DNA from: Castellaniella sp034674885
Lineage (GTDB): Bacteria; Pseudomonadota; Gammaproteobacteria; Burkholderiales; Burkholderiaceae_B
Direction: 5' to 3'
Assembly (NCBI RefSeq): GCF_034674885.1
Contig: NZ_JAUCDS010000004.1
Span: forward strand, 96,642-160,641
DNA: 64,000 nt
In this document: in pieces, positions 28,191 through 36,916 of the stretch
Position numbering within the stretch: the stretch's first letter is position 1
How the letters are laid out: every line of letters starts with the position of its first letter
Translations under genes and position numbers: made by a program
The notes under the pieces: model-generated
What the model was told of the DNA's origin: nothing
What the model saw: only the letters and a program-made list of their open reading frames with translations
Database searches by the model: none

Positions 28191-29373
28191 ATCCCGCACT
28201 CCAGCGGCCCACGAGGCCTACGACGTTCGCGCACTGGTGCTGCAAGGCGGCGGCGCCCTGGGTGCCTACCAGGCCGGGGTCTACCAAGGCCTGAACGAAG
28301 CCGGCATCCGGCTGACCGAGCTGGCGGGCATTTCCATCGGCGCCCTGAACGTCGCCATCATCGCTGGCAATCCGCTCGAAAAACGCGTCGGACGCCTGCA
28401 GGAATTCTGGGACACCATCTGCCAGCCCTACGTTGGCCTCGGGGCCAACGCGCTGATGGAACACAGCCTGTTCCAGGTCAACGATCTGGCCCGCCAGTTC
28501 CTGGGGGCCCTGCATGCCGGCAGCGCCCTGATGGTCGGGCAAAAGGGCTTCTTCCATCCACGCTTCCCTCCCGCCGCCCTGGTCGCCAGCCTGGATCCGG
28601 GCTGCGTGGGCCATTACGATACCCGCCCCCTGAAGGACACCCTGGAATCCCTGTGCGATTTCGACCGCATCAACGACGGCGGCCTGCACGTGTCGGTCGG
28701 GGCGGTAAATGTGCGCACCGGCAACTTCACCTACTTCGACAACCGCAAGATCCGCCTGCGGGCGGAACATTTCATGGCCTCGGGCGCCCTGCCCCCGGCC
28801 TTCCCCGCCATCGAGATCGACGGCGAATACTATTGGGATGGCGGATTGGTGTCCAACACGCCGCTGACCAAAGTGCTGCAGCAGCGCCCCGAACGCGACA
28901 CCCTGGTCTTTCAGGTAGACCTGTGGTCAGCACGCGGCCCGGTGCCGCGCAGCATGAACGAAGTCGGCGACCGCGTTCAGGATATCCGCTATTCCAGCCG
29001 CACGCGGATGATGACCGAGGAAATGCGGGCGCACCGCAAGATGCAGCGACTGTTGCGTGAAGTGCTGGATCGCGTTCCCGAAGACCAGCGCAACCAGGAC
29101 CCTGCCTGCCGACAGGCCGCCGAACTGGCCAGCGGGGCGCGCAGCAACATCATCCATCTGATCTACCGGGACAAGCCCTACGAACAGCATTTCCGCGACT
29201 TCCAGTTCGGTCCGGCCACTATGCGGGAACACTGGGCCACCGGCCTGCAAGACATCCACAACACCCTGGCGCATCCGCGCTATCTGGCCATGCCCGACAA
29301 CAGCGCAGGATTCGTCACGCACGACGTGCATCGCGACGAAATCGAGGAAAGCATGGGGTCTGCCAAACCCTGA
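28177..29373 (+). CDS. Patatin-like phospholipase
   Basis: The 398-aa protein has the patatin Ser-Asp dyad: oxyanion loop GGGALGAY (24-31), nucleophile Ser53 in GISIG, and Asp221 in WDGGLVSNTPL. The C-terminal part (about 270-398) resembles the DUF3734 region that accompanies this bacterial subgroup. The ATG at 28177 is preceded by GGAGG at 28163-28167; a TTG at 28168 is less likely. No signal peptide is visible, so it probably acts on lipid esters in the cytoplasm or at the inner membrane. Confidence 0.9.
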   Translation: MPKTESRTPAAHEAYDVRALVLQGGGALGAYQAGVYQGLNEAGIRLTELAGISIGALNVAIIAGNPLEKRVGRLQEFWDTICQPYVGLGANALMEHSLFQVNDLARQFLGALHAGSALMVGQKGFFHPRFPPAALVASLDPGCVGHYDTRPLKDTLESLCDFDRINDGGLHVSVGAVNVRTGNFTYFDNRKIRLRAEHFMASGALPPAFPAIEIDGEYYWDGGLVSNTPLTKVLQQRPERDTLVFQVDLWSARGPVPRSMNEVGDRVQDIRYSSRTRMMTEEMRAHRKMQRLLREVLDRVPEDQRNQDPACRQAAELASGARSNIIHLIYRDKPYEQHFRDFQFGPATMREHWATGLQDIHNTLAHPRYLAMPDNSAGFVTHDVHRDEIEESMGSAKP

Positions 29374-29392
29374 TCGGCAGACCGGCCGCGTC

Positions 29393-30349
29393 TCAGGCCC
29401 GCCCGGGCCGGATGTCGGGCGCCGGACCAGCCGGCTGTGCGCGAGGCCGCCGGCCCAGCACGACCGCAGCGGCAGCCACCAGGACTGTGCCCGCCACCTG
29501 CAGCACGGTAATGGGCTCTCCCAGGAACGCCCAGGCCAGGAACAGAATGGACACTGGCCCCAGCAACCCCAGCTGAGCCGTCAGCGGCGCGCCGATCCGT
29601 GCCACCGACCACATGATCATGAAGGTCGGGAGCACCGTATTGACCGTCGCGTGAATCAGGGACAAGCCATATACAGGCCAGTCTTGGTCCAGGCCAGCCA
29701 CACCCTTGACGATGAAAAAATGCGCCATCGTCACCCCGGCGGACACCGTCATGGCGTAGGCCACCAGCCGCGTGGCCGTGACCCGCTCGATCAATTCCCC
29801 CGAACCGATCAGATACATGGCATAGGAAAAGGCTGCCCCCAGTACACAGGCCGACCCCAGGATGACGTTATCGCCCGCGATGGACAGATCGGCCCAGAAC
29901 ACCAGGGCGACCCCGGCATAGGCCAGCGCCATGGCCAGCCACTGGCGCGAGGAAATGGTCTTGCCCAGGAACCAGGCCGAGATCAGCAGCACGAAGGTCG
30001 GCGCAAGAAACAGGATCAGGCGTTCCAGTCCGGCCGAAATGTACTGCAGGCCCAGGAAATCCAGGAAGCTGGACAGGTAGTAGCCGATGAAGCCCAGAAT
30101 GAAGATACGCACGCCGTCGCGCCAGCCCAGGCGGGCAATCAGCCCGCGTCGGGCGCGGCCGGCCTGATGCAGCGCCACGACAGCGAAAAACGGCAGGGCC
30201 AGCAGCATGCGGAAACCAATCACGTCCAGCGCATCGACGCCATGCAGGTACAGCAGCTTCGCGACGATCGCCTTGGCAGAAAACAGCACCGCTCCCAACC
30301 CCGCCAACACGAACCCGGTCCAGAACAGGCGGCGAGAAACGTCCTGCAT
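29393..30349 (-). CDS. EamA/DMT-family transporter
   Basis: The 318-aa protein has ten predicted membrane helices in two EamA repeats (family stretches GFRMLLALPFFAVVAL and LGLLGPVSILFLAWAFLGEP). Substrates of this family are diverse small metabolites; none can be named. The ATG at 30347-30349 is chosen because the open frame upstream is not membrane-like and runs into the marR gene. It is divergent from marR across 42 bp, which carry a MarR-type operator, so it may be under the same repressor. Confidence 0.82.
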   Translation of the reverse strand: MQDVSRRLFWTGFVLAGLGAVLFSAKAIVAKLLYLHGVDALDVIGFRMLLALPFFAVVALHQAGRARRGLIARLGWRDGVRIFILGFIGYYLSSFLDFLGLQYISAGLERLILFLAPTFVLLISAWFLGKTISSRQWLAMALAYAGVALVFWADLSIAGDNVILGSACVLGAAFSYAMYLIGSGELIERVTATRLVAYAMTVSAGVTMAHFFIVKGVAGLDQDWPVYGLSLIHATVNTVLPTFMIMWSVARIGAPLTAQLGLLGPVSILFLAWAFLGEPITVLQVAGTVLVAAAAVVLGRRPRAQPAGPAPDIRPGRA

Positions 30350-30355
30350 GATTAG

Positions 30356-30370
30356 TTGCCTAGTCAGATA
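30356..30370. promoter_or_regulatory. MarR-type operator, copy 1
   Basis: TTGCCTAGTCAGATA lies between the EamA gene and marR and differs at one base from the copy at 30991-31005. The core TTGNCTAGNCAR is nearly palindromic around CTAG. It overlaps a possible marR promoter (TTGCCT 30356-30361, 18 bp, TAGAAT 30380-30385). Confidence 0.65.
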
Positions 30371-30391
30371 TTGATGGAGTAGAATTTTAAC

Positions 30392-30931
30392 ATGCAAGCC
30401 CCCAATCACCCCGCCCCAGATGCTGCCGGCCTCCTCACATCGTCCTGCTGTTTCTACAGCGACAGCCCGGGCGATCTGACCGCAGACCGCAACGTCGGCC
30501 TGCTGATTCGGCATCTGCACACCCTGGTGCACCGGGTGATCGACCTGCGCACGCTGCCGATGGGGCTGACGGCCAACCAATGGCGCCCGCTGCTGCTGAT
30601 CGAATACAAGAAAATCGACACGCCGGCCGAGCTGGCCCGCGCCATGAACGTAGACACCGGGGCCATGACCCGGATGCTGGACCGGCTGGAAACCAAGGGC
30701 TTCGTCCGCCGCGACCGCATCCCCGAAGACCGCCGGGTAGTGAAGATCTCTCTGACCGATCCCGGCCATGCCCTGACCGAACAGATTCTGCCCATCATCG
30801 CCGACGCCCTGAACCTGCACCTGCAGGGCTTTTCCGAAGACGAGATCCGCATGCTGCTGGCCCTGCTGAAGCGCATGATCCAGAACGGGGAACAGGCCCT
30901 GCAGCAGGCCTGCACGCCGCCCGGATCCTGA
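30392..30931 (+). CDS. MarR-family regulator
   Basis: The 179-aa protein contains a MarR winged helix: TPAELARAMNVDTGAMTRMLDRLETKGFVRR followed in sequence by the wing DRRVVKISLTDPG. It has about 45 extra N-terminal residues, including two Cys (CC at residues 19-20), ahead of the dimerisation helix. It lies just before a NodT-EmrA-EmrB pump operon and is the likely repressor of it, by analogy with MprA (EmrR) and emrAB. The possible promoter puts the transcript start at or next to the ATG, and no Shine-Dalgarno is seen. Confidence 0.9.
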   Translation: MQAPNHPAPDAAGLLTSSCCFYSDSPGDLTADRNVGLLIRHLHTLVHRVIDLRTLPMGLTANQWRPLLLIEYKKIDTPAELARAMNVDTGAMTRMLDRLETKGFVRRDRIPEDRRVVKISLTDPGHALTEQILPIIADALNLHLQGFSEDEIRMLLALLKRMIQNGEQALQQACTPPGS

Positions 30932-30952
30932 TCCAAACCTGTCATCGCACTG

Positions 30953-30969
30953 TGTTCCCGAGCGGAACA
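30953..30969. repeat. Perfect inverted repeat upstream of the pump operon
   Basis: TGTTCC and GGAACA flank CGAGC. It sits between marR and the pump promoter without a following T-run, so it is an operator candidate or a weak hairpin; its function is unknown. Confidence 0.5.
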
Positions 30970-30985
30970 TCCCATCATTTCGCTT

Positions 30986-31005
30986 TATAATTGTCTAGTC
31001 AGATA
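30986..31005 (+). promoter_or_regulatory. Pump-operon -10 box overlapped by MarR-type operator, copy 2
   Basis: A perfect TATAAT (30986-30991) overlaps the first base of TTGTCTAGTCAGATA (30991-31005), the second copy of the operator found before marR. Binding there would block RNA polymerase. I see no good -35 at 16-18 bp. The pump gene starts 35 bp downstream. Confidence 0.7.
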
Positions 31006-31040
31006 CAGACCACATCAACTACTTTCAGCTTCTTGTCAGC

Positions 31041-32483
31041 ATGAAACCCTTCATCCCTCTGCTTCTGGTCCTGGCCCTGTCGGCCTGCGCCCCCATGGAT
31101 CCCGGCGCACCAGCAGTCCAAGCCCTGACGGGCGACCGCCTGGATCTCAGCACAGAAACCCCCATCGCCTGGCCCCAGACCGACTGGTGGACACGCTACC
31201 AGGACCCACAACTGAACCGCCTGATCGATCAGGCGCTGCAATCCAGCCCGTCCCTGCAGGCCGCTGCGGCCCGAGTGCGCGTCGCTCAGGCCGCCGCCCG
31301 GGGCGCTCGCGCCGTGCAATGGCCCCAGGTCAATGCCAACTACCACTTGACCCGGGAACGCCTGAGCGAAAACTACATCTACCCCCCGCCCTTGGGGGGC
31401 TCTTACCAGAGCGATACGGGCCTGGGGCTGCAGCTGGATTTCAACCTGGACCTGTGGGGCAAACAACGCGCCCTGGCCTCAGCTGCCGGACAGCGCGCCG
31501 CCGCCGCACAGGCCGCCAGCCAGCAAGCCCGCACCGTACTGGTATCCGCCGTCGCGCAAAGCTACTTCCAGCTGCAGGATGCCCAGGCTCAGGCTGCCGC
31601 CATTGAATCCATCGTCGGCAAACTGCAGGAAGCCCTGGACATCACGCGTGACCGCTACAAGAACGGCCTGGGTATCCAGGTGGATGTGGACCAGGCAGAT
31701 TCCGCCGTGTCCTCTGCCCAGGTGCAGCTCAGTCAGGCCCGGAACAACGCCGAGCTGCTGCACCACCAACTGGCCGCCCTGCTGGGAGTATCGTCCGAAC
31801 AATTGCCCGCGCTACCGGTGCAAACGCAACATGCGCTGCCGACGGGCGTCCCCGCCCACATGCCGCTGGCGTTGCTGGGGCGCCGCGCCGACATCGTCGC
31901 CGCCCGGATGCAGGCACAGGCCGCCGGGGCTGAAGTCTCCGCCGCCAAGGCCGATTTCCTGCCCAACGTGAACCTGTCGGCAGCGGCCGGTTTCCTGTCC
32001 CTGGGCATGGACCAGCTGATACGCGGCAGCAGCAAGGACTACAGCGTCGGGCCGGTGATCACCCTGCCGATCTTCCACGCCGGCGCCCTGAACGCCCGAT
32101 TGGCCGGGCAGCGCGCCGTTCGCGACGAAGCCATCGCGCAATACAACGAGACGGTCCTGGGCGCCATCCGCGAGGTGGCCGACGCCAGCACATCGATCCG
32201 ATCGCTGCAGGAACAGATCCGCTACCAGGAAGCCAGCTTGAAAGCCATCACATCTGCCTATGACGTCGCGCTGGACCGCTACAAGGCGGGCCTGGGCAAT
32301 TTCGTACAGGTGCTGCTGGCGCAAAGCGAGGCGCTGAAGCAGACCGTGCAAACGACGGACCTGCGCGCCCGCGCCTATGTGCTGGACGTACAGCTGGCCA
32401 CGGCCCTGGGCGGCGGCTACGAACAGCCCGACGCCCACCCGGACGCCCCCCCCCTGCATCAGACTTCGACCACCATCGACTAA
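31041..32483 (+). CDS. NodT-family outer-membrane efflux lipoprotein
   Basis: The 480-aa protein is a TolC-like outer-membrane channel. It has a lipoprotein signal (LLLVLALSAC, Cys16) and two OEP repeats of coiled-coil helices (for example QAALQSSPSLQAAAARVRVAQ-like heptads and DRYKNGLGIQVDVDQAD, DRYKAGLGNFVQVLLAQ). It is the first gene of the pump operon, 12 bp before emrA, and completes a tripartite system with EmrA and EmrB. Confidence 0.93.
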   Translation: MKPFIPLLLVLALSACAPMDPGAPAVQALTGDRLDLSTETPIAWPQTDWWTRYQDPQLNRLIDQALQSSPSLQAAAARVRVAQAAARGARAVQWPQVNANYHLTRERLSENYIYPPPLGGSYQSDTGLGLQLDFNLDLWGKQRALASAAGQRAAAAQAASQQARTVLVSAVAQSYFQLQDAQAQAAAIESIVGKLQEALDITRDRYKNGLGIQVDVDQADSAVSSAQVQLSQARNNAELLHHQLAALLGVSSEQLPALPVQTQHALPTGVPAHMPLALLGRRADIVAARMQAQAAGAEVSAAKADFLPNVNLSAAAGFLSLGMDQLIRGSSKDYSVGPVITLPIFHAGALNARLAGQRAVRDEAIAQYNETVLGAIREVADASTSIRSLQEQIRYQEASLKAITSAYDVALDRYKAGLGNFVQVLLAQSEALKQTVQTTDLRARAYVLDVQLATALGGGYEQPDAHPDAPPLHQTSTTID

Positions 32484-32495
32484 GTTTTAGCCATC

Positions 32496-33683
32496 ATGAC
32501 TGCAACCAGCACAAAACCCAGTTCCCCCCGCAAACGCCTGATGTGGGGCACCACGGGCGTCTTCATCCTGCTCGCCCTGCTGTACGGGATCTGGTGGATG
32601 ATCTTCGCATCGCACTACGAGTCCACGGACGACGCCTATGTACACGGCAATCTGGTGTCCGTCAGCGCCCAGATTCCCGGCACGGTCGTCGCCATCGGCG
32701 CCGACGACACCCAGACGGTCGCCCAGGGCAGCCATCTGGTGACGCTGGATCGCAGCGACACCGACATTGCCCTGGCCCAGGCCGAAGCCGCCCTGGCCCA
32801 GACCGTGCGCCACACGCAGACACTTTTCGTACAGAACGACGCCCTGGCTGCCGACGTTGCCGTCGGCCAGGCCAACGTCGAACAGGCCGAAACCCAGCTG
32901 CACAAGGCGCAAAACGACCTGCAGCGGCGCAACGCCCTGCGCGGGTCTGGCGGGGTCAGCGGCGAAGAACTGCTGCACGCCCAGGTGGCGGTCAAATCCG
33001 CCCAGGCGGGCCTGGCCCAGGCGCGCGCCGGCCTGGCCGTCGCCCAGGCCAAGCTGGCCACCAACCAGGCTCTGACCCACGGCAGCACCGTCGCCACGCA
33101 TCCCGACGTCCTACAGGCTGCCGATCAGGTCCGCCAGGCCTGGCTGGCGCAGCAACGAACCCGCGTGCTGGCCCCGGTAGGCGGCATGGTCGCGCAGCGT
33201 TCCGTGCAATTGGGTCAACGCATCCAGCCGGGCACGCCGCTGATGACCATCGTGCCGCTGCACAGCCTGTGGGTCGAAGCCAACTTCAAGGAAAACCAGC
33301 TGCATGCCATGCAGCCAGGCCAGAAAGCCACCCTGGTGTCTGACCTGTACGGCAGCAAAGTCACCTATCACGGCACGGTCATCGGGGTGTCAGCGGGCAG
33401 CGGCAGCGCCTTTGCCCTGCTGCCGGCCCAGAACGCCAGCGGCAATTGGATCAAGGTCATCCAGCGCGTGCCGGTGCGCATCGCCCTGGACGCCAAGGAC
33501 CTGCAAGATCACCCCTTGCGCGTGGGCCTGTCCATGACGGTGGAAGTCGATCTGTCCTCCACACCGGACCAGGCTGCGCCTGGCGAGCCGACCCAATCCT
33601 TGAGCACCCCGGTCTACGACCACGACCCGGCCGAGGTGGACGCCCTGATCCAGCGCATCATCCAGGAAAATCAGACTTCATGA
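32496..33683 (+). CDS. emrA: EmrA-type periplasmic adaptor
   Basis: The 395-aa HlyD-family protein has one N-terminal membrane helix (about residues 19-36), a biotinyl-lipoyl half-motif (ESTDDAYVHGNLVSVSAQI), a long alpha-hairpin and a second lipoyl half (RVLAPVGGMVAQRSVQLG). It links the inner-membrane pump EmrB to the outer-membrane channel. Its stop overlaps the emrB start (ATGA). Confidence 0.93.
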   Translation: MTATSTKPSSPRKRLMWGTTGVFILLALLYGIWWMIFASHYESTDDAYVHGNLVSVSAQIPGTVVAIGADDTQTVAQGSHLVTLDRSDTDIALAQAEAALAQTVRHTQTLFVQNDALAADVAVGQANVEQAETQLHKAQNDLQRRNALRGSGGVSGEELLHAQVAVKSAQAGLAQARAGLAVAQAKLATNQALTHGSTVATHPDVLQAADQVRQAWLAQQRTRVLAPVGGMVAQRSVQLGQRIQPGTPLMTIVPLHSLWVEANFKENQLHAMQPGQKATLVSDLYGSKVTYHGTVIGVSAGSGSAFALLPAQNASGNWIKVIQRVPVRIALDAKDLQDHPLRVGLSMTVEVDLSSTPDQAAPGEPTQSLSTPVYDHDPAEVDALIQRIIQENQTS

Positions 33684-35281
33684 GCACCACGACTCTGGAT
33701 GACGGCGCGGCCCCGCCCGCGACCGCCCAGCCGCCCGAAGGCGGCCACCCGCCCCTGGAAGGCGCTGCCCGCGTCCTGGGCACGATCGCCGTCTCGGCCG
33801 CCGTCTTCATGAACGTGCTGGACTCGTCGATCGCCAACGTGTCGATCCCGACGATCGCGGGCGACCTGGGCGTCAGCACCACTCAGGGCACCTGGGTAAT
33901 CACATCCTTTGCCGTGGCCAACGCGATCACCGTGCCCCTGACCGGCTGGCTGACCCAGCGCTTCGGCCAGGTGCGTCTGTTCGTCCTGGCCACGCTGCTG
34001 TTCGTGCTGACATCCTGGCTGTGCGGCTTCGCGTGGTCCTTCGAATCCCTGGTGTTCTTCCGCGTGCTGCAAGGCGCCGTGGCCGGGCCGATGATTCCGC
34101 TGTCCCAGTCGCTGATGCTGGCCAGCTATCCCCGCGCCAAGGCCGGCATGGCTCTGGCGCTCTGGTCCATGACGATTCTGGTGGGACCGATCGCCGGGCC
34201 ATTGCTGGGCGGCTGGATCTCCGACAACTACGCCTGGTCCTGGATCTTCTACATCAACGTGCCCATCGGCCTGCTGGCCGCCTGGGCATCCTGGCAGGTG
34301 TACAAATCCCGCGACTCGCGCCGCTACAACCTGCCCATCGACCGCATGGGCCTGTTCCTGCTGGTGGTCTGGGTCGGCGCCCTGCAGATCATGCTGGACA
34401 AGGGCAAGGACCTGGACTGGTTCGCCAGTCCGCTGATCTGCATCCTGGCCATCATCTCGGTCATCACCTTCGTCTACTTCGTGATCTGGGAACTGACGGC
34501 TGCCCACCCGGTCGTGGACCTGACCCTGTTCGCCCAGCGCAATTTCACGTCCGGCACCATCGCCCTGTCGATCGCCTACGGGGTATTCTTCGGCACCGTC
34601 GTCCTGCTGCCCCTGTGGCTGCAGAACACCATGGGCTACACCGCCACCTGGGCAGGCGTAGCCGCCGCACCCGTGGGCATCCTGGCCATCATCCTGTCGC
34701 CCGTGGTGGGCAAGATGCTGGCCCGACACGACCCGCGCATCATCGCCACCGTGGCCTTCCTGATTTTTTCCCTGATCAGCTACATGCGGGCACAGTACAA
34801 CACCAACGTAGACCTGTTCGGCGTCATGCTGCCGACCTTCATCCAGGGCGCGGCCATGGCGACATTCTTCATCCCGCTGACCACGATCTCGCTGTCCGGC
34901 CTGCGCCCGGACCGAATCCCGGCGGCCGCCGGTCTGACGAACTTCTTTCGCCTGGTCTGCGGCGCGTTCGGCACGTCCATCACCACGACGGTCTGGGACG
35001 ATCGCGCCATCCTGCACCACGCCCGCCTGACCGAAGTCGCCCGCCCCGGCGAGCCGGCCTTCGACCACATCATGGGTGGCCTGCAAAATCTTGGAATCGA
35101 CCAACTGCACGGCGCCGCCATGCTGGACCGCGTTATCAATCAGCAGGCCTATACCATGTCGGCCACCGACTTTTTCTACGCCTCAGCCTTCATTTTCCTG
35201 ATTCTGATCGGGCTGATCTGGCTGGCTCGCCCGAAAACGGCGGATCACGGCGGAGGTGGCGCGGCCGCAGGGGCGCATTGA
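33680..35281 (+). CDS. emrB: EmrB-type DHA2 MFS multidrug transporter
   Basis: The 533-aa protein has the DHA2 family layout with about fourteen helices: motif D1-like FMNVLDSSIANVSIPTIAGD, motif A (GWLTQRFGQVRLF) and motif C (GPIAGPLLGGWI). The ATG at 33680 overlaps the emrA stop. The substrate is unknown; EmrB relatives export hydrophobic weak acids and uncouplers. The 3' end overlaps ychJ on the other strand by 37 bp. Confidence 0.93.
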   Translation: MSTTTLDDGAAPPATAQPPEGGHPPLEGAARVLGTIAVSAAVFMNVLDSSIANVSIPTIAGDLGVSTTQGTWVITSFAVANAITVPLTGWLTQRFGQVRLFVLATLLFVLTSWLCGFAWSFESLVFFRVLQGAVAGPMIPLSQSLMLASYPRAKAGMALALWSMTILVGPIAGPLLGGWISDNYAWSWIFYINVPIGLLAAWASWQVYKSRDSRRYNLPIDRMGLFLLVVWVGALQIMLDKGKDLDWFASPLICILAIISVITFVYFVIWELTAAHPVVDLTLFAQRNFTSGTIALSIAYGVFFGTVVLLPLWLQNTMGYTATWAGVAAAPVGILAIILSPVVGKMLARHDPRIIATVAFLIFSLISYMRAQYNTNVDLFGVMLPTFIQGAAMATFFIPLTTISLSGLRPDRIPAAAGLTNFFRLVCGAFGTSITTTVWDDRAILHHARLTEVARPGEPAFDHIMGGLQNLGIDQLHGAAMLDRVINQQAYTMSATDFFYASAFIFLILIGLIWLARPKTADHGGGGAAAGAH

Positions 35282-35673
35282 TCAGGCTGGGCATCCACGT
35301 ACAGCCACCGCCCTTCTTCGCGCACGAAACGGCTGATTTCGTGCAGGCGCGCCGCGCGGCCATTGACTCGGACCCGCGCCACGAATTCCACGGTTTCATG
35401 ATCCGCATCCTGGCGATCGTGGCGGCGCACCTCCAACCCCAACCACTTCGTCCCCGGCTCATTGGGTGTCAGCGAACCCGGGCACGTCGTGGGATGCCAA
35501 GTCTGCAATAGATAGTCGATCTCATCGAGCACGTAGGCACTGTAGCGCGACCGCATCAGGGCCTGCGCATCGGGCGCCTGCAAATGCAAGGGCCCCCGAT
35601 GCCAGCGGCCACAGCATTCGTCATAGGCAACTGGCAAGCCACAGGGGCAGGCGATGGCAGGCGTGTTCGGCAT
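35245..35673 (-). CDS. ychJ: YchJ-family protein (SEC-C motif, NTF2-like)
   Basis: The 142-aa protein has an N-terminal Cys-rich SEC-C-like motif (CPCGLPVAYDECCGRWHRG, about residues 9-27) and the YchJ block ALMRSRYSAYVLDEIDYLL. The family has an NTF2-like fold and unknown function. It ends inside emrB on the opposite strand. A 19-codon open frame ends directly before its ATG. Confidence 0.88.
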   Translation of the reverse strand: MPNTPAIACPCGLPVAYDECCGRWHRGPLHLQAPDAQALMRSRYSAYVLDEIDYLLQTWHPTTCPGSLTPNEPGTKWLGLEVRRHDRQDADHETVEFVARVRVNGRAARLHEISRFVREEGRWLYVDAQPDQCAPAAAPPPP

Positions 35674-35733
35674 TCAGGCCAGATGGCTAGTCATCGTGAT
35701 CGCCGTGGACACGGCGGCGAGCAGCAGTTTCAT
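35674..35733 (-). CDS. Possible 19-aa leader peptide before ychJ
   Basis: An ATG frame of 19 codons (starts MKLLLAAVSTAITMTSHLA) stops at TGA immediately before the ychJ ATG. AAGAGA lies upstream of its start. The product looks like a signal sequence without a mature part. It may be a leader peptide, the remnant of a lost exported protein, or chance. Confidence 0.25.
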   Translation of the reverse strand: MKLLLAAVSTAITMTSHLA

Positions 35734-35845
35734 CGTATTCTCTTGATCATTGCAACGACTCCGATTCTATCGAGGCGACATCTGTCCGAGCCTTGAAAAC
35801 GGTAACGGAGCATATCGCACCGACAGCGCAAAAGATGCCGGGCCC

Positions 35846-36010
35846 TCAGCAATTCCCCTTTTTGGCCTGCCCCGGCGGGCAGAATGTGCCAGACCCATGG
35901 TGCGGCCCAGGATCCACTACCACGGATCCTCGGGGCGTATAGACTGCACACGCGGACAGCAGAGACAACATAGCCAGCACGGCGCCCGCCAGCAGGATTC
36001 TTGTTTTCAC
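35846..36010 (-). CDS. Small lipoprotein with Cys-rich Pro-Gly tail
   Basis: This 54-aa frame starts at GTG (36008-36010) with GGAG 8 bp upstream. It has a lipoprotein signal with lipobox LSAC (Cys21), a short Gly/Pro/His linker, and ends in FCPPGQAKKGNC. I recall this C-terminal FCPPGQAKKGxC pattern in small exported proteins of other proteobacteria, which argues for a real gene; the function is unknown. The two Cys of the tail could form a disulfide in the periplasm. Confidence 0.72.
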   Translation of the reverse strand: MKTRILLAGAVLAMLSLLSACAVYTPRGSVVVDPGPHHGSGTFCPPGQAKKGNC

Positions 36011-36199
36011 TTTATCGCTCCATTATTTTGCGGCAGCGCCATTTTTGCCCAAGCCGCAGGCGGATGCTGCTACCAAAAGTGAATGCCCGGCACGACCCGC
36101 CAAAACACTGCTTAGATTAGCTGATCGAAGCGCAGGCTGCGAAGGTAAGCTGGACAGACAGGATGGAAACACGCGTCACTCACAAGGCCACGGAACGTC

Positions 36200-36916
36200 A
36201 TGACACCCTTCAACACGCTGCTCATACTCGTCATCACTGCAGCCGCTCTTCCAGCAACGGCGGCTGCCCAGGCCCCTGGATTTTTTGCAGGATTGGACGT
36301 CAGCGGCGGCATAGCCCGCGGATCGTCCAGCACGCAAGACGGGGGCGCCGCCTTTGCCGGCGGCGGTGTCGTCGAAAACGTAAAATTCGGAAACACCACT
36401 GGGATCGGCGGCCACGTCGGCTATCAGATCGACCCTGCCGTGTCCGCATTCATCAGTTATCAGTACACCAGGGGCGACATCGACTGGGATGCGCATTTCC
36501 CACGGTTCGGGGTAGCATCCAGCTTTTCTGGAGACGCCACCAGCCATACCATCCTGGCCAATATCGCCTACGACTGGCCGCTGTCCGAAGCAACCACGAT
36601 CAGGGCGACTGCGGGGCTGGGCGTCACGTTCAACACTTTGTCGGGGGTGACGGAACGGGAGAAGCCATCGTCGGCGTTTGCCAGCAACGTAGCCGATCAC
36701 ACCGAGGCCGGCCCGACAGGCCAGCTGGGCGCCGCCATCCAGCATTACATCACCCCAAACGCCATGCTCAGCCTGAATGTCTCGGCCGCCTATGTAGGCG
36801 CCTTCCGGACGGGAGACACAAGAGAAGGCAATCTGGGCGTGACGCAGATCACGCCCTATGAAATCCGCGACACGTGGCGCATGAATCTCGGGGCGTCCGT
36901 GCGGATGCGGTTCTGA
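36200..36916 (+). CDS. Outer-membrane beta-barrel protein
   Basis: The 238-aa protein has a signal peptide (cleavage near AAAQA, residue 24) and alternating beta strands such as GGHVGYQIDPAVSAFISYQY and IRATAGLGVTF, ending in the outer-membrane signature VRMRF with a C-terminal Phe. It resembles the OmpA/OmpW-size eight-stranded barrel group without an OmpA peptidoglycan domain. No neighbour indicates a role. Confidence 0.8.
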   Translation: MTPFNTLLILVITAAALPATAAAQAPGFFAGLDVSGGIARGSSSTQDGGAAFAGGGVVENVKFGNTTGIGGHVGYQIDPAVSAFISYQYTRGDIDWDAHFPRFGVASSFSGDATSHTILANIAYDWPLSEATTIRATAGLGVTFNTLSGVTEREKPSSAFASNVADHTEAGPTGQLGAAIQHYITPNAMLSLNVSAAYVGAFRTGDTREGNLGVTQITPYEIRDTWRMNLGASVRMRF

